A DNA stretch of 64,000 nucleotides from Bubalus kerabau (lineage: Eukaryota > Chordata > Mammalia > Artiodactyla > Bovidae), in the NCBI RefSeq assembly GCF_029407905.1, contig NC_073627.1, positions 158,787,697-158,851,696 of the forward strand, read 5' to 3'. Position 1 is the first letter of the stretch, and each line of letters starts with the position of its first letter. The notes under the pieces were generated by a model, which saw only the letters and a list, made by a program, of their open reading frames with translations, searched no databases and was not told where the DNA came from. Position numbers and translations under genes: made by a program. This document shows positions 50,801-59,773 of the stretch, piece by piece.

Positions 50801-51819
50801 TAGAGAGAAATTCTCCCAAGTCTGGATTCTTACTAATATACCAACCAATGTGGATCAAGCCTCTGAACTTTCCTCAGTTTCTCAGTCTTTAAAATGGGAC
50901 CAAAGACAATTACCTATTTGTTTCATAAATACTTTGTGCAATGCTTAATATTTCTTGATATCTTACTAAAAAATAATGCACAAAATGCAGAAATCTCCCA
51001 TTGCTAAGAGGACCCTGCCTTAAAAAAATATTTATCTTATTATTAATTGTCAACAGTTAAGTTCACAAATAGCTTCCTCTATTGAAACCACACACACACA
51101 TTTAACCCATAGGAAACGAAATCATTAGTCTTTATTTCTAGACAATTGGTGCAGAAATGGGCTGAGAACACAACTAAATATAGCCAGTTTCTGAACCCAC
51201 ATCACATAAAGAGAGGGTAGGGACAAATAAATAATCCCAAATGAGTCCTCCCATCCATTTTTCCGGTATCAGGTTATGTTTTTAATGTCTTTCAGAATCC
51301 AAGACTAATTACCAGACTACCTATTGCTTCTGTACTAACTGCAGATTTCATGTTTACGCACAGGAATTCAGAGGGAGGTGTTTTCTTTACACCATCGCCT
51401 AAAGCTCAGGGACATCGTCCAAAGTCGGAGAGGGCAGGTGCTCTTTCTGACAGTTGCTTTCAGAGTTCCTCCCGGGACTGAAAGACTCTGGCAATCTGGG
51501 CTCTTCTATGCCCATCCCCCGCGCTAGTCATTAGAACCTCGATAGCTCTCTATCCTCCTGAACTTGGGACTTCAACTTCCATCGGGTAACCACTAGTTTT
51601 CTCCCAGCTGGTCAAAACGTGAAGACTTCCTTTTTCTCTTATTCTCCCCCTTTCTTCCTTCCATCTTGCTACCTCTACCTCTCATTTTATTTCCATCTGA
51701 GTTTTAATGTGTTTTATTTTACTTCTACTGAGATCCTTCTACCTATAACCTACGGATATGGTCCGATCCTCAAACAATATCAAAGTTGTAAAGCCCCACG
51801 TCCCTAAGGTCTTCACCCG
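47891..51819. other. Insertion-poor intron next to exon 1
   Basis: 3.9 kb with no recognisable SINE, LINE or simple repeat of note, bordering the CpG island. No second exon seen. May contain conserved non-coding elements, which cannot be judged from one genome. Confidence 0.55.
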
Positions 51820-51874
51820 GGTTTTCCCTCTCCGCCCGCCACCCATCCTCCCCACCCCAGCCCCTGCTACCGTC

Positions 51875-51888
51875 CCGGCCCCTAGTGG
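51875..51888 (-). promoter_or_regulatory. Candidate CTCF core, minus strand, at start of intron 1
   Basis: The minus strand reads CCACTAGGGGCCGG, matching 13 of 14 positions of the CTCF core CCASYAGRKGGCRS (mismatch at the second G of GGC). It lies about 40 bases inside intron 1, at the edge of the CpG island. Binding is not shown. Confidence 0.4.
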
Positions 51889-51918
51889 CGTCCATCTCCA
51901 CTCCAAGCGTCAGACTCC

Positions 51919-51924
51919 TCTCAC
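51919..51924 (-). other. Splice donor of GRIN3A intron 1
   Basis: On the minus strand the last coding codon CAG is followed directly by GTGAGA, which fits the mammalian 5' splice-site consensus (CAG|GTRAGT) at most positions. It closes exon 1 in phase 0 after the residues ESQ. Confidence 0.92.
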
Positions 51925-52623
51925 CTGACTCTCCCGTGGAAACTCGTAGCGCACGATGCTGATAACTGGAATGTGCAGGACGGAGCTGACCAAGTCGAGC
52001 TCCATCATCTCCCCCAGGCTCTGAGGGAAGGCGAGCAGCGCCGATACCCCTTGCACCACCACGGTGTGGCACACGCTCTGCAGAAAGGAGAAAGGGTCAC
52101 TGCTCCACGGCGAGCTAGGGGAGGAGAAGGGCAAGAGCGGCAGATCGCCCAGGCCCGCCTCGATGGCCATCACTACTTCCAAAGACAGGTTGTAGGGCAG
52201 CAGTCCTTCTACTCGGTTCAGATTGTCCACGGCGAAGAGAAGGGCATCCCGAGGCCAAAGGGTCTCGGCCCTGGCGCCCTCCCCCGGCTTCCGTGCGCCC
52301 GGCGGCCCCCGGCCATGCAGGGCGCTCCCCAACCAGCGTGCGCCTGGCGAGGGCGCCGGGGGCAGCCAAGTCCCTGGCTCAGGTTCATCTCGCGGGGCGC
52401 CTGTCCGGCTGCCGTCCGGGGTGCGGCTGGCCGCGCGGGGTGCCGTGGTCCAGGGCTGCAAGTGCACCGCGCCCACCCTCACCGCGTGTCCGATGCGCTT
52501 GAGGATCTGGCAGGGCTGCGGGTGCGAGGAGGAGCCAGGCACCCCGGCCAGCACCAGTGCGCAGGGCGGCGGCAGCAGCAGACAGACCCTGCTCAGCAGC
52601 CACCACAAACTCAGTCTCCTCAT
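51925..52623 (-). CDS. GRIN3A: GRIN3A coding exon 1 (NMDA receptor GluN3A, N-terminal part)
   Basis: Exon 1 encodes the first 233 residues of the GluN3A subunit, a glycine-binding, Ca2+-poorly-permeable NMDA receptor subunit of the neuronal plasma membrane. The start MRRLSLWW and a hydrophobic stretch at residues about 5-27 (Leu/Cys/Pro/Val rich) form the signal peptide. A Pro/Arg/Gly-rich segment follows (about 55-120), then the beginning of the LIVBP-like amino-terminal domain (about 121-233) with WPRDALLFAVDNLNRVEG and an N-glycosylation sequon NLS at 145-147. Cysteines are visible at 38 and 185. The frame ends RYEFPRESQ and the next minus-strand bases are GTGAGA, a near-consensus donor. 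The exon holds exactly 233 codons, so the intron is phase 0. The reading frame runs four more codons into the intron before a stop. The ATG has G at -3. I recognise the protein from knowledge of mammalian GluN3A; I ran no database search. The ligand-binding and membrane domains are in later exons outside the window. Confidence 0.96.
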
Positions 52624-52728
52624 TACTGAGACCCGCAGGGAGAAAGCGCGCCCCCTCCTGCGCCCGGCTCACCCCGCTGCAGCAGCCGCCGCCTAAGGTC
52701 TCCGCCCCCAGGTCCCGCGCGCCGCTCA

Positions 52729-52776
52729 CTAGGCTTGGCGAAGCGGTCCCAGGAGCTGGAGCGGACTCTGGGCCAT
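52729..52776 (-). other. Candidate uORF 1 upstream of GRIN3A ATG (15 codons)
   Basis: A minus-strand ATG followed by 14 sense codons and TAG, beginning MAQSPLQL. It ends about 105 bases upstream of the GRIN3A start codon. G at +4 but T at -3 gives a middling initiation context. It matters only if the mRNA starts above 52776. Confidence 0.45.
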
Positions 52777-52788
52777 CCAAGTGGGAGG

Positions 52789-52842
52789 CTAGCGCGCCCT
52801 CGGCAGTCTCAGAACCCGCTCCCAAGTCCCTCCGCCTCGCAT
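52789..52842 (-). other. Candidate uORF 2 upstream of GRIN3A ATG (17 codons)
   Basis: A minus-strand ATG with A at -3 (good context), 17 codons in all, then TAG. It sits just upstream of uORF 1 without overlapping it. The peptide is Arg/Gly rich (MRGGGTWE...) with no recognisable motif. Confidence 0.45.
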
Positions 52843-52888
52843 CCTCTGCCCGCCCGGTCCCTGCGCGGAGCGGGGCGGGCGGCGCTGG

Positions 52889-52927
52889 TCACCCGCGGCT
52901 TGGGCGCCCGTTCCCTGCCCGCCCCAT
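52889..52927 (-). other. Candidate uORF 3 upstream of GRIN3A ATG (12 codons)
   Basis: A minus-strand ATG GGG ... TGA frame of 12 codons. A further 28-codon ATG frame lies higher at 53108-53194. Neither overlaps the main start. Inclusion in the 5' UTR depends on the unknown start site. Confidence 0.35.
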
Positions 52928-54042
52928 CCGCAGGGCGGCTCGGGCACTGCGTCCGGTCCCGCGGGGAGGCTGGGCTGAGAAGCTGAGAGGATTTCTAGGG
53001 GGCGACAGGGAGCGAGGAGGCAAGAAGCTCACTTGGATTCTTGACTCTTCTTTTTCCGCCCAGACGAGACCCACTTATTTCCTTGGCCTCGCGCAGGAGA
53101 AGGGGGTTCACACCTGGGGTGCGAGACAGCAGCCAAATCCTGCTAGCTCCGCCGTCGGCCGCCCTCTCGCGGGCTCCCCCAGTGCTGGCTTCATTTTTCT
53201 TCTTCCCTCGCTACTTCCTCCCTTTCCTTCTTTCGTCCTCTTTCCGCCCAGTCGCCGCCGCCGCCGGTTTCCTCAGAGGAGCTACACGACTGGCCAGCAA
53301 AGGGTGGTTCTGCTCCGAGCGCAAAGTTCTCCCCACCTCAGCCGGCGCCTCCCTGTTGCTGAGCCAGGCGCCGGCCTGTCGCTTGGCTGCGCTAAACGCC
53401 CGCTGATGGTTGAGAGTCGCGGGTGGCGCTTTCCGCACCCCTGACAAGTTCTCGCCCCTCCAAGGCCAGGAGTCGTAGTTGGCGATATTCCTTGCGCCCT
53501 AAAACGAATTCTGAATTCGGAGTTGCGCCTGAGGAATCTGAAATCCAGTGGTTCCCTGGGATAGGCTGAAAGAGGCAGTGACTTTAAGAAGCTCCTCTTC
53601 GATGTCTTTTTAACGGTTTTTCTAGCTAAAGGTATTAAAGCAAGAACCACATATACATACGTTTAATCTCCTCAGCCTCCTGCTTTTTGGCACGTGGACG
53701 TTTGACTTTTTTTTTTTTTTGAGGATCCCAATGTTTTAGGGTTCTCAGAATTATAACAAAATTTGAAGCAATTATGTGACCAAGAGATTTAAAATATCAT
53801 ACTTTGAATGCACACTAAACAGCAGATACTGGTTTAGACCAAGTGTCCTTCAGATTATTGCTACTAGTAAGAGCTCTCGTTTGTGTGGTATTGAATACAA
53901 GGAGGTCAGTGGGTTATGATTTGACCTTTTCCTCCATGACCAGACCAATCTGGAGTTGGAAGGAGCAGGTTAAGGGTAGTGCTCTGGTTTCCACACACAC
54001 AGTAGATTTATTTTATTTCATGCCACAGTATCATTTATGAGG

Positions 54043-54250
54043 GGGCTTCTCCGGTGGCTCAGATGGTAAAGAATCTATTGCAATGCAGGAGACCTGGGTT
54101 CAGTTCCTGGGTGGGGAAGATCCCCTGGAGGAAGGCATAGCAACCCATTTCAGTATTCTTGCCTGGAGAATCTCATAGACAGAGGAGCCCGGTGGGCTAC
54201 AGTCCATGGGGTTGCAAAGAGACACAACTGAAGCGACTTAGCATGCATTC
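54043..54250 (+). mobile_element. Bov-tA SINE, 13-bp TSD, upstream of GRIN3A
   Basis: Plus-strand Bov-tA between ATCATTTATGAGG repeats (54030-54042, 54251-54263). First ruminant SINE upstream of the CpG island. Confidence 0.94.
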
Positions 54251-54284
54251 ATCATTTATGAGGAGAGTAGGCAGATATCCATGG

Positions 54285-54390
54285 GGCAGAACAAGCACCT
54301 GGCATCAGGAGTTCTGAATTTCAATAACACTTCCAGAGAACCATGACCTTGGCAATTTATTTTACCTAACCTTGCCCTGCTATTTGGATC
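54285..54390 (+). repeat. MIR-like fragment
   Basis: CATCAGGAGTTCTGAATTTC followed by ATGACCTTGGCAATTTATTT; a short, diverged piece. Confidence 0.5.
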
Positions 54391-55309
54391 TGGTAAATTG
54401 TTATGCAAATACAGCTAGCTTTTAGCTCTGGAGAGTTGTTTTGATTCATGAGCTACAGTTTCCATTTTGCTTTAAATCCTTGGGATGAAGAGGCTCTAGC
54501 TAAATAAAATTTTCAAGAAGCTTGCAAAGTGAATGCTGTTTTCCTCAGCACAGATCTTGAAAGCCATCTCAGCGCTAACCTTACCTGACATTCTAATTAG
54601 CTCTTGCAAGACTGGGGTGTTAGAGAAAAGACTCCCATGAGGCCAAAGTGGCAATCATACTAGAGTCTGAACCAGAAAGGAAAGATTCTTCCTGAAGCCC
54701 TATATAGGCTCTGGTGCATGGATGTTGGAACTTTCCTTTTGCTCCAAATGATTCCACTGATTAGCATCTGAAAAAGAAAATTATAGAATTTTGTGGTCCT
54801 TGCATTCCAAGAAGACTGGAAATCGATTGTGTTGTAAGGAGGTGTGCTTGTCTGTGTGTGAATATGTGTGTGTGGAGGAGTATGACATTCCAGATTATGA
54901 CCATGCCCTAGAATGATTATCTTGATGCTTGGCATCACATATGTGTTCAAACCAGGTTCCCAAGAAAATAGGTGGTGATGAAGAACAGTTGGATCTAATC
55001 TGTTAATGGCATCCAAGAGCTACTATGTTACTGACCCTTTCCAATTGTGCCCTAACAAAGGTCCTACTGCTCAGTGTCCTTGGAGCCAATGGAACAGACC
55101 AAGTTCAGTTTAGATGAAAAGTAAAGTTTTTTTTTTCTTTTTTCTTTCATCAGATAATGGAGAGATGCAAGCATGCACCCTAGGGAACAGGCTTCCTCCG
55201 ACAGGCCGAAGATGGGGCTGCTTTATAGGAATCTCATTGGTAGGGAGGGGCAGAGTCCCTGGGAAGGCAGGCACAGCTGTGCAGCTCACACCAGAGAGCA
55301 TATAATGAA

Positions 55310-55500
55310 GGTTGCATGTGGAGTCTCTGCACGCCGCCCATCAGAAGCCATCTTGGATCGAATGTTGTGAGCTGCTTCCGGTCGTGGCCCTAAGCTGAGG
55401 TGTCAGCCATTTCTCACTAGGAATTCGAGACTGAGGTGCCTGGTGTGAGACCTCTGCCTGCGGCCCCTAAGAACAAGTGAAACTGAAGTAAGCGCCCTGG
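55310..55500 (+). promoter_or_regulatory. Isolated GC-richer patch with YY1-, ETS- and donor-like sites
   Basis: In AT-rich flank, this patch has several CpGs, GCCATCTT (YY1-type, 55347-55354), CTTCCGG (ETS-type, about 55374-55380) and GTAAGC preceded by GAA (about 55488-55493). It could be an LTR or CpG-decayed promoter remnant with a first-exon donor. I cannot assign it to a family. Low confidence. Confidence 0.25.
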
Positions 55501-55783
55501 AAAAAAAGGTTAGATTTTATTTTATTACCCAGGTTCTATATTTACTTCCTAGGAATTGTTAACAGGCTTTCCCGGTGGTAGCGGTGTGTTCTTTCCATCT
55601 CTCACAAGTCAAGAACCACTTGGGGGAATGGCTGAACTGGTTATTCATAGAATAAACGATGATTCCCATGGTTTTGAGGAAAGTGCTGCCCTGGCTTATG
55701 ATAAAACTGTAACTAAATCTTGTGAATATTGTTTGAATGGTGAAGAACAACCCTTCCTTCTTGTGCTTCCTTTTGTTTCTTTC

Positions 55784-56062
55784 TTGCTTCTGCTACTGCT
55801 AAGTCGCTTCAGTCGTGTCCGACTCTGTGCGACCCCATAGGCGGCCTCCTACCAGGCCCCTCTGTCCCTGGGATTCTGCAGACAAGAACACTGGAGTGGG
55901 TTGCCATTTCCTTCTCCAGTGTATGAAAGTGAAAAGTGAAAGTGAAGTCGTTCAGTCGTGTCGGACTCTTAGCAACCTCATGGACTGCAGCCTACCAGGC
56001 TCCTCCATCCATGGGATTTTTCCAGGCAAGAGTACTGGAGTGGGTTGCCATTGCCTTCTCCA
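55784..56062 (-). mobile_element. Bov-A2 dimeric SINE, 9-bp TSD
   Basis: Minus-strand BovA dimer between GTTTCTTTC repeats (55775-55783, 56063-56071). Confidence 0.93.
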
Positions 56063-56271
56063 GTTTCTTTCCTAGGTTTTTCAATTATGTGACCCTGATT
56101 CCTTTCTGTTTTCTCATGCTGCTTGGTTCTCTTTTTCTATATCACTGTACTCTAAGCATTTCTGACATGCTTCTCTTCATTCCTTTCCCCACATTTTCCT
56201 ACCTTCCCACCACTTTTTGTTCTTGCTTCAGTGGTCATAATTTTGAAAGTTTCTAAAAGATTCAATCATCA

Positions 56272-57005
56272 GTTCAGTGCCCATTAATTAAACTTTTACT
56301 CTGTGCAGGCATTGCTGTAGGACTGTACTGGGGAATAGATGAATAAACTCCGGTTCAGAGGAGTGGAGAATATATTCCCCCCCCCCCCCCCATAAAGTCA
56401 CATAGCTAATGTGTGAACAAAATGCTAATGTTGAGGTTATATTTTAGTGAGAGAGACAGACAATAAAACATAGAAATAAGTAAATGTAGGATATGTTAGT
56501 TGCTACTAAAGAGAAAAATAAAACAGCAGAAAAGAAGTATTATGGAGGAGATTGGTTAGTAATTTTAGATGGGAGAACTGGGAGTAAACCCTTTGAGAAG
56601 ATTACTTTTGAATAAAGATCTAAAGGGAGGTGAGGGAGTGATTCATATGAGTACTTAAAGAATTTCCAAGCAGAGAAACAGCAAGTGCCAAGGCCCTGAG
56701 GTGGGAGTGTTTCCACTATGTTTGAAGAGTAGTAAAGAGGTCAAGTTGCTGGCACAACTGATCCAGTATGAGAGTGGTGGCTGGTGAGGTCAGAGCAGCA
56801 ATGAGGAGGTACAGATAATGTAGGCCAATCATTAACTTTGACTTCTACTCCAAAAGGGATAAGAAGGCACTGGGAAGGGGAGGGAGAAGTAGAAGAATGA
56901 CTTGTGAGCTTGTTTTACCACTCTAGCTGCTCTGCTGATGGAAGAGGAAAGGTGGGCTGGGATGGAAGTCAGGAGATCAGGTGTTATGTTGTTGCAGTAA
57001 TCCAT
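56272..57005 (+). repeat. Ancient interspersed repeat, same unassigned family
   Basis: TGAGAGAGACAGACAATAAA, AGTGCCAAGGCCCTGAGGTG, CTCTAGCTGCTCTGCTGATG and GTTGCAGTAATCCATGAGA occur in the fixed order seen in many mammalian copies. I cannot name the family with certainty. It holds a C15 tract. Confidence 0.55.
56377..56391. repeat. Poly-C run (15)
   Basis: Fifteen consecutive C within the old repeat at 56.3-57.0 kb; a likely assembly or polymorphism hot spot. Confidence 0.9.
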
Positions 57006-57039
57006 GAGATACCATTGCTGTGAAATCATAAGGCAACTT

Positions 57040-57150
57040 TATCACATTAGTGTTATTATTCCCATTCTATAGAATATAAAATTGTATCTGAGGAAAGTTA
57101 AGTTATTTGCACAAAGTCATCACATAGTGAGTGGCAGAGTGGGTTCAAAA
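57040..57150 (-). repeat. MIR SINE fragment
   Basis: ATTCCCATTCTATAGAATAT, GAGGAAAGTTAAGTTATTTG and TAGTGAGTGGCAGAGT in reverse-MIR order. Confidence 0.65.
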
Positions 57151-58146
57151 TTTTAAGTTCATCCCAGCTGCATTGTTGGTAGCAAGAATCAGCCAAATTT
57201 CAAAATTGGCTCACTCAGAGAAGATGAAGCTCTCTTTATTACCAGATTTGAAATGAGAACTACTAATCTAAGAACCCACGTTGGAGAGTCAAATAAACAA
57301 AAACAAATCCAAATTCTCAAAATTTAAAATGTGCTTTTGTGTACATCTGTGTTTTCTGGTAACAGGAATGGGTAGGCTGAAAGTTGAGATTTTTTTTGGA
57401 GGTAGCCCAGGAATGGCTGGAGTGAAGAATACTATGTGAGTCAGGAACTTGGATACTATTCTCATCTCTGTTTCCCTCTGGATGTGACATTTAAGCCCCT
57501 GGAGCTCAAACTTTCACCTTTGTACTGGAATTGTGGAGACAGCTCTTGGCAGTTGTCTGCGTGGCAGGGCATGGACCCCGTGAACCCTTTCTAGTTCCAT
57601 GGGAAGAAGAAGCTTCTTGTAGGTTATCAGTTCTGTCATATACATATTAAGGTTTGCAAAACTATCTTTTTTTGCCTATATGCTGAGATATTTCAAGTTT
57701 TACACATGTCCAGCTTTGTTTTGTAGATGACAACAATATCAAATGGCATGTTTCTATCTCTGGGTCAGTATTTTATGCAGTAGTAGCAAGTAGCTATTTT
57801 AAATCAATATTCAGATGAAAAGTGTGCTCACCTTTAACTAATAACACCTAGGAGCCCAACTATGCCCTCTCCCACAGCAACTTCTTTGTCTCTATTGCTG
57901 GAGACCCTACTGTTATAAGAAGCTTTCTGGGTAAAAATGAATAAAAAAATATGTGGAGTTGGTAGAGAAACTGTGGTAGCAGAATTTGAGGAGGGAAAAT
58001 ATCTAGAACATCTGGAAAAAAAAATCAAGTCAGTTTACAGAAGCAGACCCTGTGAGTTCATCTATATAAAACTTAATTATTCTTTTCTTGTTTCCCCAAT
58101 TACAAAAAAAGTCCTATGTTGACTTAACACCTTGTAACATTGTCCT

Positions 58147-58374
58147 GCGATGCATGGTAAGTTGCTTTAGTTGTGTACAACTCTTTGTGACCCTTTGGAC
58201 TGTAGCCCATCAGGCTCCTCTGTCCATGGGATTCTCCAAGCAAGAACACTACAGTGGGTTGCCGTGCCCTCCTCCTGGGGATCTTCCAGACCCAGGGATC
58301 GAACCGGCGTCTTTTATGTCTCCTGCCTTAGCAGATGGGTTCTTTACCACTAGCACTGCCTGGGAAGTACCTAG
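58147..58374 (-). mobile_element. Bov-tA SINE, 9-bp TSD
   Basis: Minus-strand Bov-tA ending CTAGCACTGCCTGGGAAG. TSD CATTGTCCT at 58138-58146 and 58375-58383. Confidence 0.93.
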
Positions 58375-58595
58375 CATTGTCCTATGTTTTACTAAATAGG
58401 CATTAATTTTGGCATAGTCATTCTCTTGTAAAAATATGTAAAACTTTCATGATTATGGGATTATCCATCACACATTTGTATAAATTATTTTACCCTGATT
58501 GTTGTAAAATTAATATACTGCTGGTAATTTTTTTTGTAAGGCCTCCTCAGACAGCCATTTTGCTTTTTTGCATTTCTTTTCCATGGGGATGGTCT

Positions 58596-59735
58596 TTATC
58601 CCTGTCTGCTATACAATGTCACAAACCTCCGTCCATGGTTCATCAGACACTCTATCAGATCTAGTTCCTTGAATCTATTTCTCACTTCCACTGTGTAATC
58701 ATAAGGGATGTGATTTAGGTCATACCTGAATGGTCTAGTGGTTTCCCCTACTTTCTTCAATTTAAGTCTGAATTTTGCAATAAGGAGTTCATGATCTGAG
58801 CCACAGTCAGCTCCCAGTCTTGTTTTTGTTGACTGTATAGAGCTTCTCCATCTTTGGCTGCAAAAAATATAATCAATCTGATTTCGGTGTTGACCATCTG
58901 GTGATGTCCATGTGTAGAGTCTTCTCTTGTGTTGTTGGAAGAGGGTATTTGCTATGACCAGTGCATTCTCTTGGGAAAACTCTATTAGCCTTTTCCCTGC
59001 TTCATTCTGTATTCCAAGGCCAAATTTGCCTGTTACCCCAGGTGTTTCTTGACTTCCTACTTTTTCATTCCAGTCCCCTATAATGAAAAGGACATCTTTT
59101 TTGAGTGTTAGTTCTAAAATGTCCTGTAGGTCTTCATAGACCCGTTCAACTTCAGCTTCTTCAGTGTTACTGGTTGGGGCATAGACTTGGATTACTGTGA
59201 TATTGAATGGTTTGCCTTGGAAACGAACAGAGATCATTCTGTCATTTTTGAGATTGCATCCAAGTACTGCATTTCGGACTCTTCTGTTGACCATGATGGC
59301 TACTCCATTTCTTCTAAGGGATTCCTGTCCACAGTAGTAGATACAATGGTCATCTGAGTTAAATTCACCCATTCCAGTACATTTTAGTTCGCTGATTTCT
59401 AGAATGTTGACATTCACTCTTGCCATCTCCTGTTTGACCACTTGCAGTTTGCCTTGATTCATGAACCTGACATTCCAGGTCCCTATGCAATATTGCTCTT
59501 TACAGCATCGGACCTTGCTTCTATCACCAGTCATATCCACAACTGGGTATTGTTTTTGCTTTGGCTCCATCCCTTCATTCTTTCTGGAGTTATTTCTCCA
59601 CTGATCTCCAGTAGCATATTGGGCACCTACTGACCTGGGGAGTTCCTCTTTCAGTATCCTATCATTTTGCTTTTTCATACTGTTCATGGGGTTCTCAAGG
59701 CAAGAATACTGAAGTGGTTGGTTCATGAACCCCAT
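58596..59735 (-). pseudogene. BovB endonuclease region, inverted, mostly open
   Basis: A minus-strand frame of about 340 meaningful codons encodes the APE-type endonuclease of BovB/RTE. Visible motifs are GTWNVR (N), ISELKCTGMGE (E), IIGDWNEKVGS (D/N), NQIDYIFCS and GADCGSDHELLIAKF (terminal SDH). The frame is uninterrupted from the upstream KKQNDRILKEE segment to DLIEC near 58655. There a small deletion (about 4 bases, judged from the remembered family sequence) shifts it into a spurious tail ending SRQG. It is cut off from its reverse transcriptase by the inversion, so it cannot make a working element. Confidence 0.85.
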
Positions 59736-59773
59736 GAACAGTATGAAATACTGAAGTGATTTGTCACATTCTT
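59679..59773. repeat. Inverted repeat and filler at the BovB inversion junction
   Basis: CATACTGTTCATGGGGTT (59679-59696) is repeated as its reverse complement at 59732-59749. Next comes ATACTGAAGTG, which also appears at 59711-59721. About 22 bases (to 59773) match neither half. It looks like template switching during closure of the inverted junction. Confidence 0.7.

Larger units (their letters stand above)
1..51924 (-). other. GRIN3A: GRIN3A intron 1, 5' part (runs off the window)
   Basis: Everything to the left of the exon 1 donor is inferred to be intron 1 of GRIN3A, read right to left. I searched the reading frames for the continuation expected after ESQ in GluN3A and saw none, so exon 2 should lie beyond position 1. 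The interval holds only interspersed repeats and unassigned sequence. The extent is inferred from gene structure rather than seen, because no acceptor is in the window. Confidence 0.8.
51820..53520. promoter_or_regulatory. CpG island over GRIN3A promoter, 5' UTR and exon 1
   Basis: Base composition changes abruptly from AT-rich intron to GC-rich, CpG-dense sequence between about 51.82 and 53.52 kb, covering exon 1 and roughly 900 bases upstream of its ATG. A GC box (GGGGCGGG, 52872-52879) lies about 250 bases upstream of the ATG. I see no convincing TATA box, so a dispersed CpG-island promoter firing on the minus strand is expected. The long open frames on both strands here are products of GC richness and are not called as genes. 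The transcription start cannot be fixed from sequence alone. Confidence 0.8.

Noticed and set aside
1..51924. Strand bias of ruminant SINEs within the intron
   Set aside because: Counting the recognised copies gives about 11 in gene sense and 10 antisense, so there is no visible bias.
51973..52629. 218-residue plus-strand frame
   Set aside because: Antisense shadow of GRIN3A exon 1.
52385..52825. 146-residue minus-strand frame overlapping the GRIN3A start
   Set aside because: It opens with TTG rather than ATG, is out of frame with GRIN3A and reflects GC-rich composition. The shorter true ATG frames are listed instead.
53159..53172. CTCF-like match in the CpG island (12/14 on minus)
   Set aside because: Two mismatches in very GC-rich sequence; such matches are expected by chance there.
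52557..53444. 295-residue plus-strand frame through the CpG island
   Set aside because: Low-stop frame expected from GC richness and antisense to exon 1. No recognisable domain, and composition is biased to Ala/Arg/Pro.
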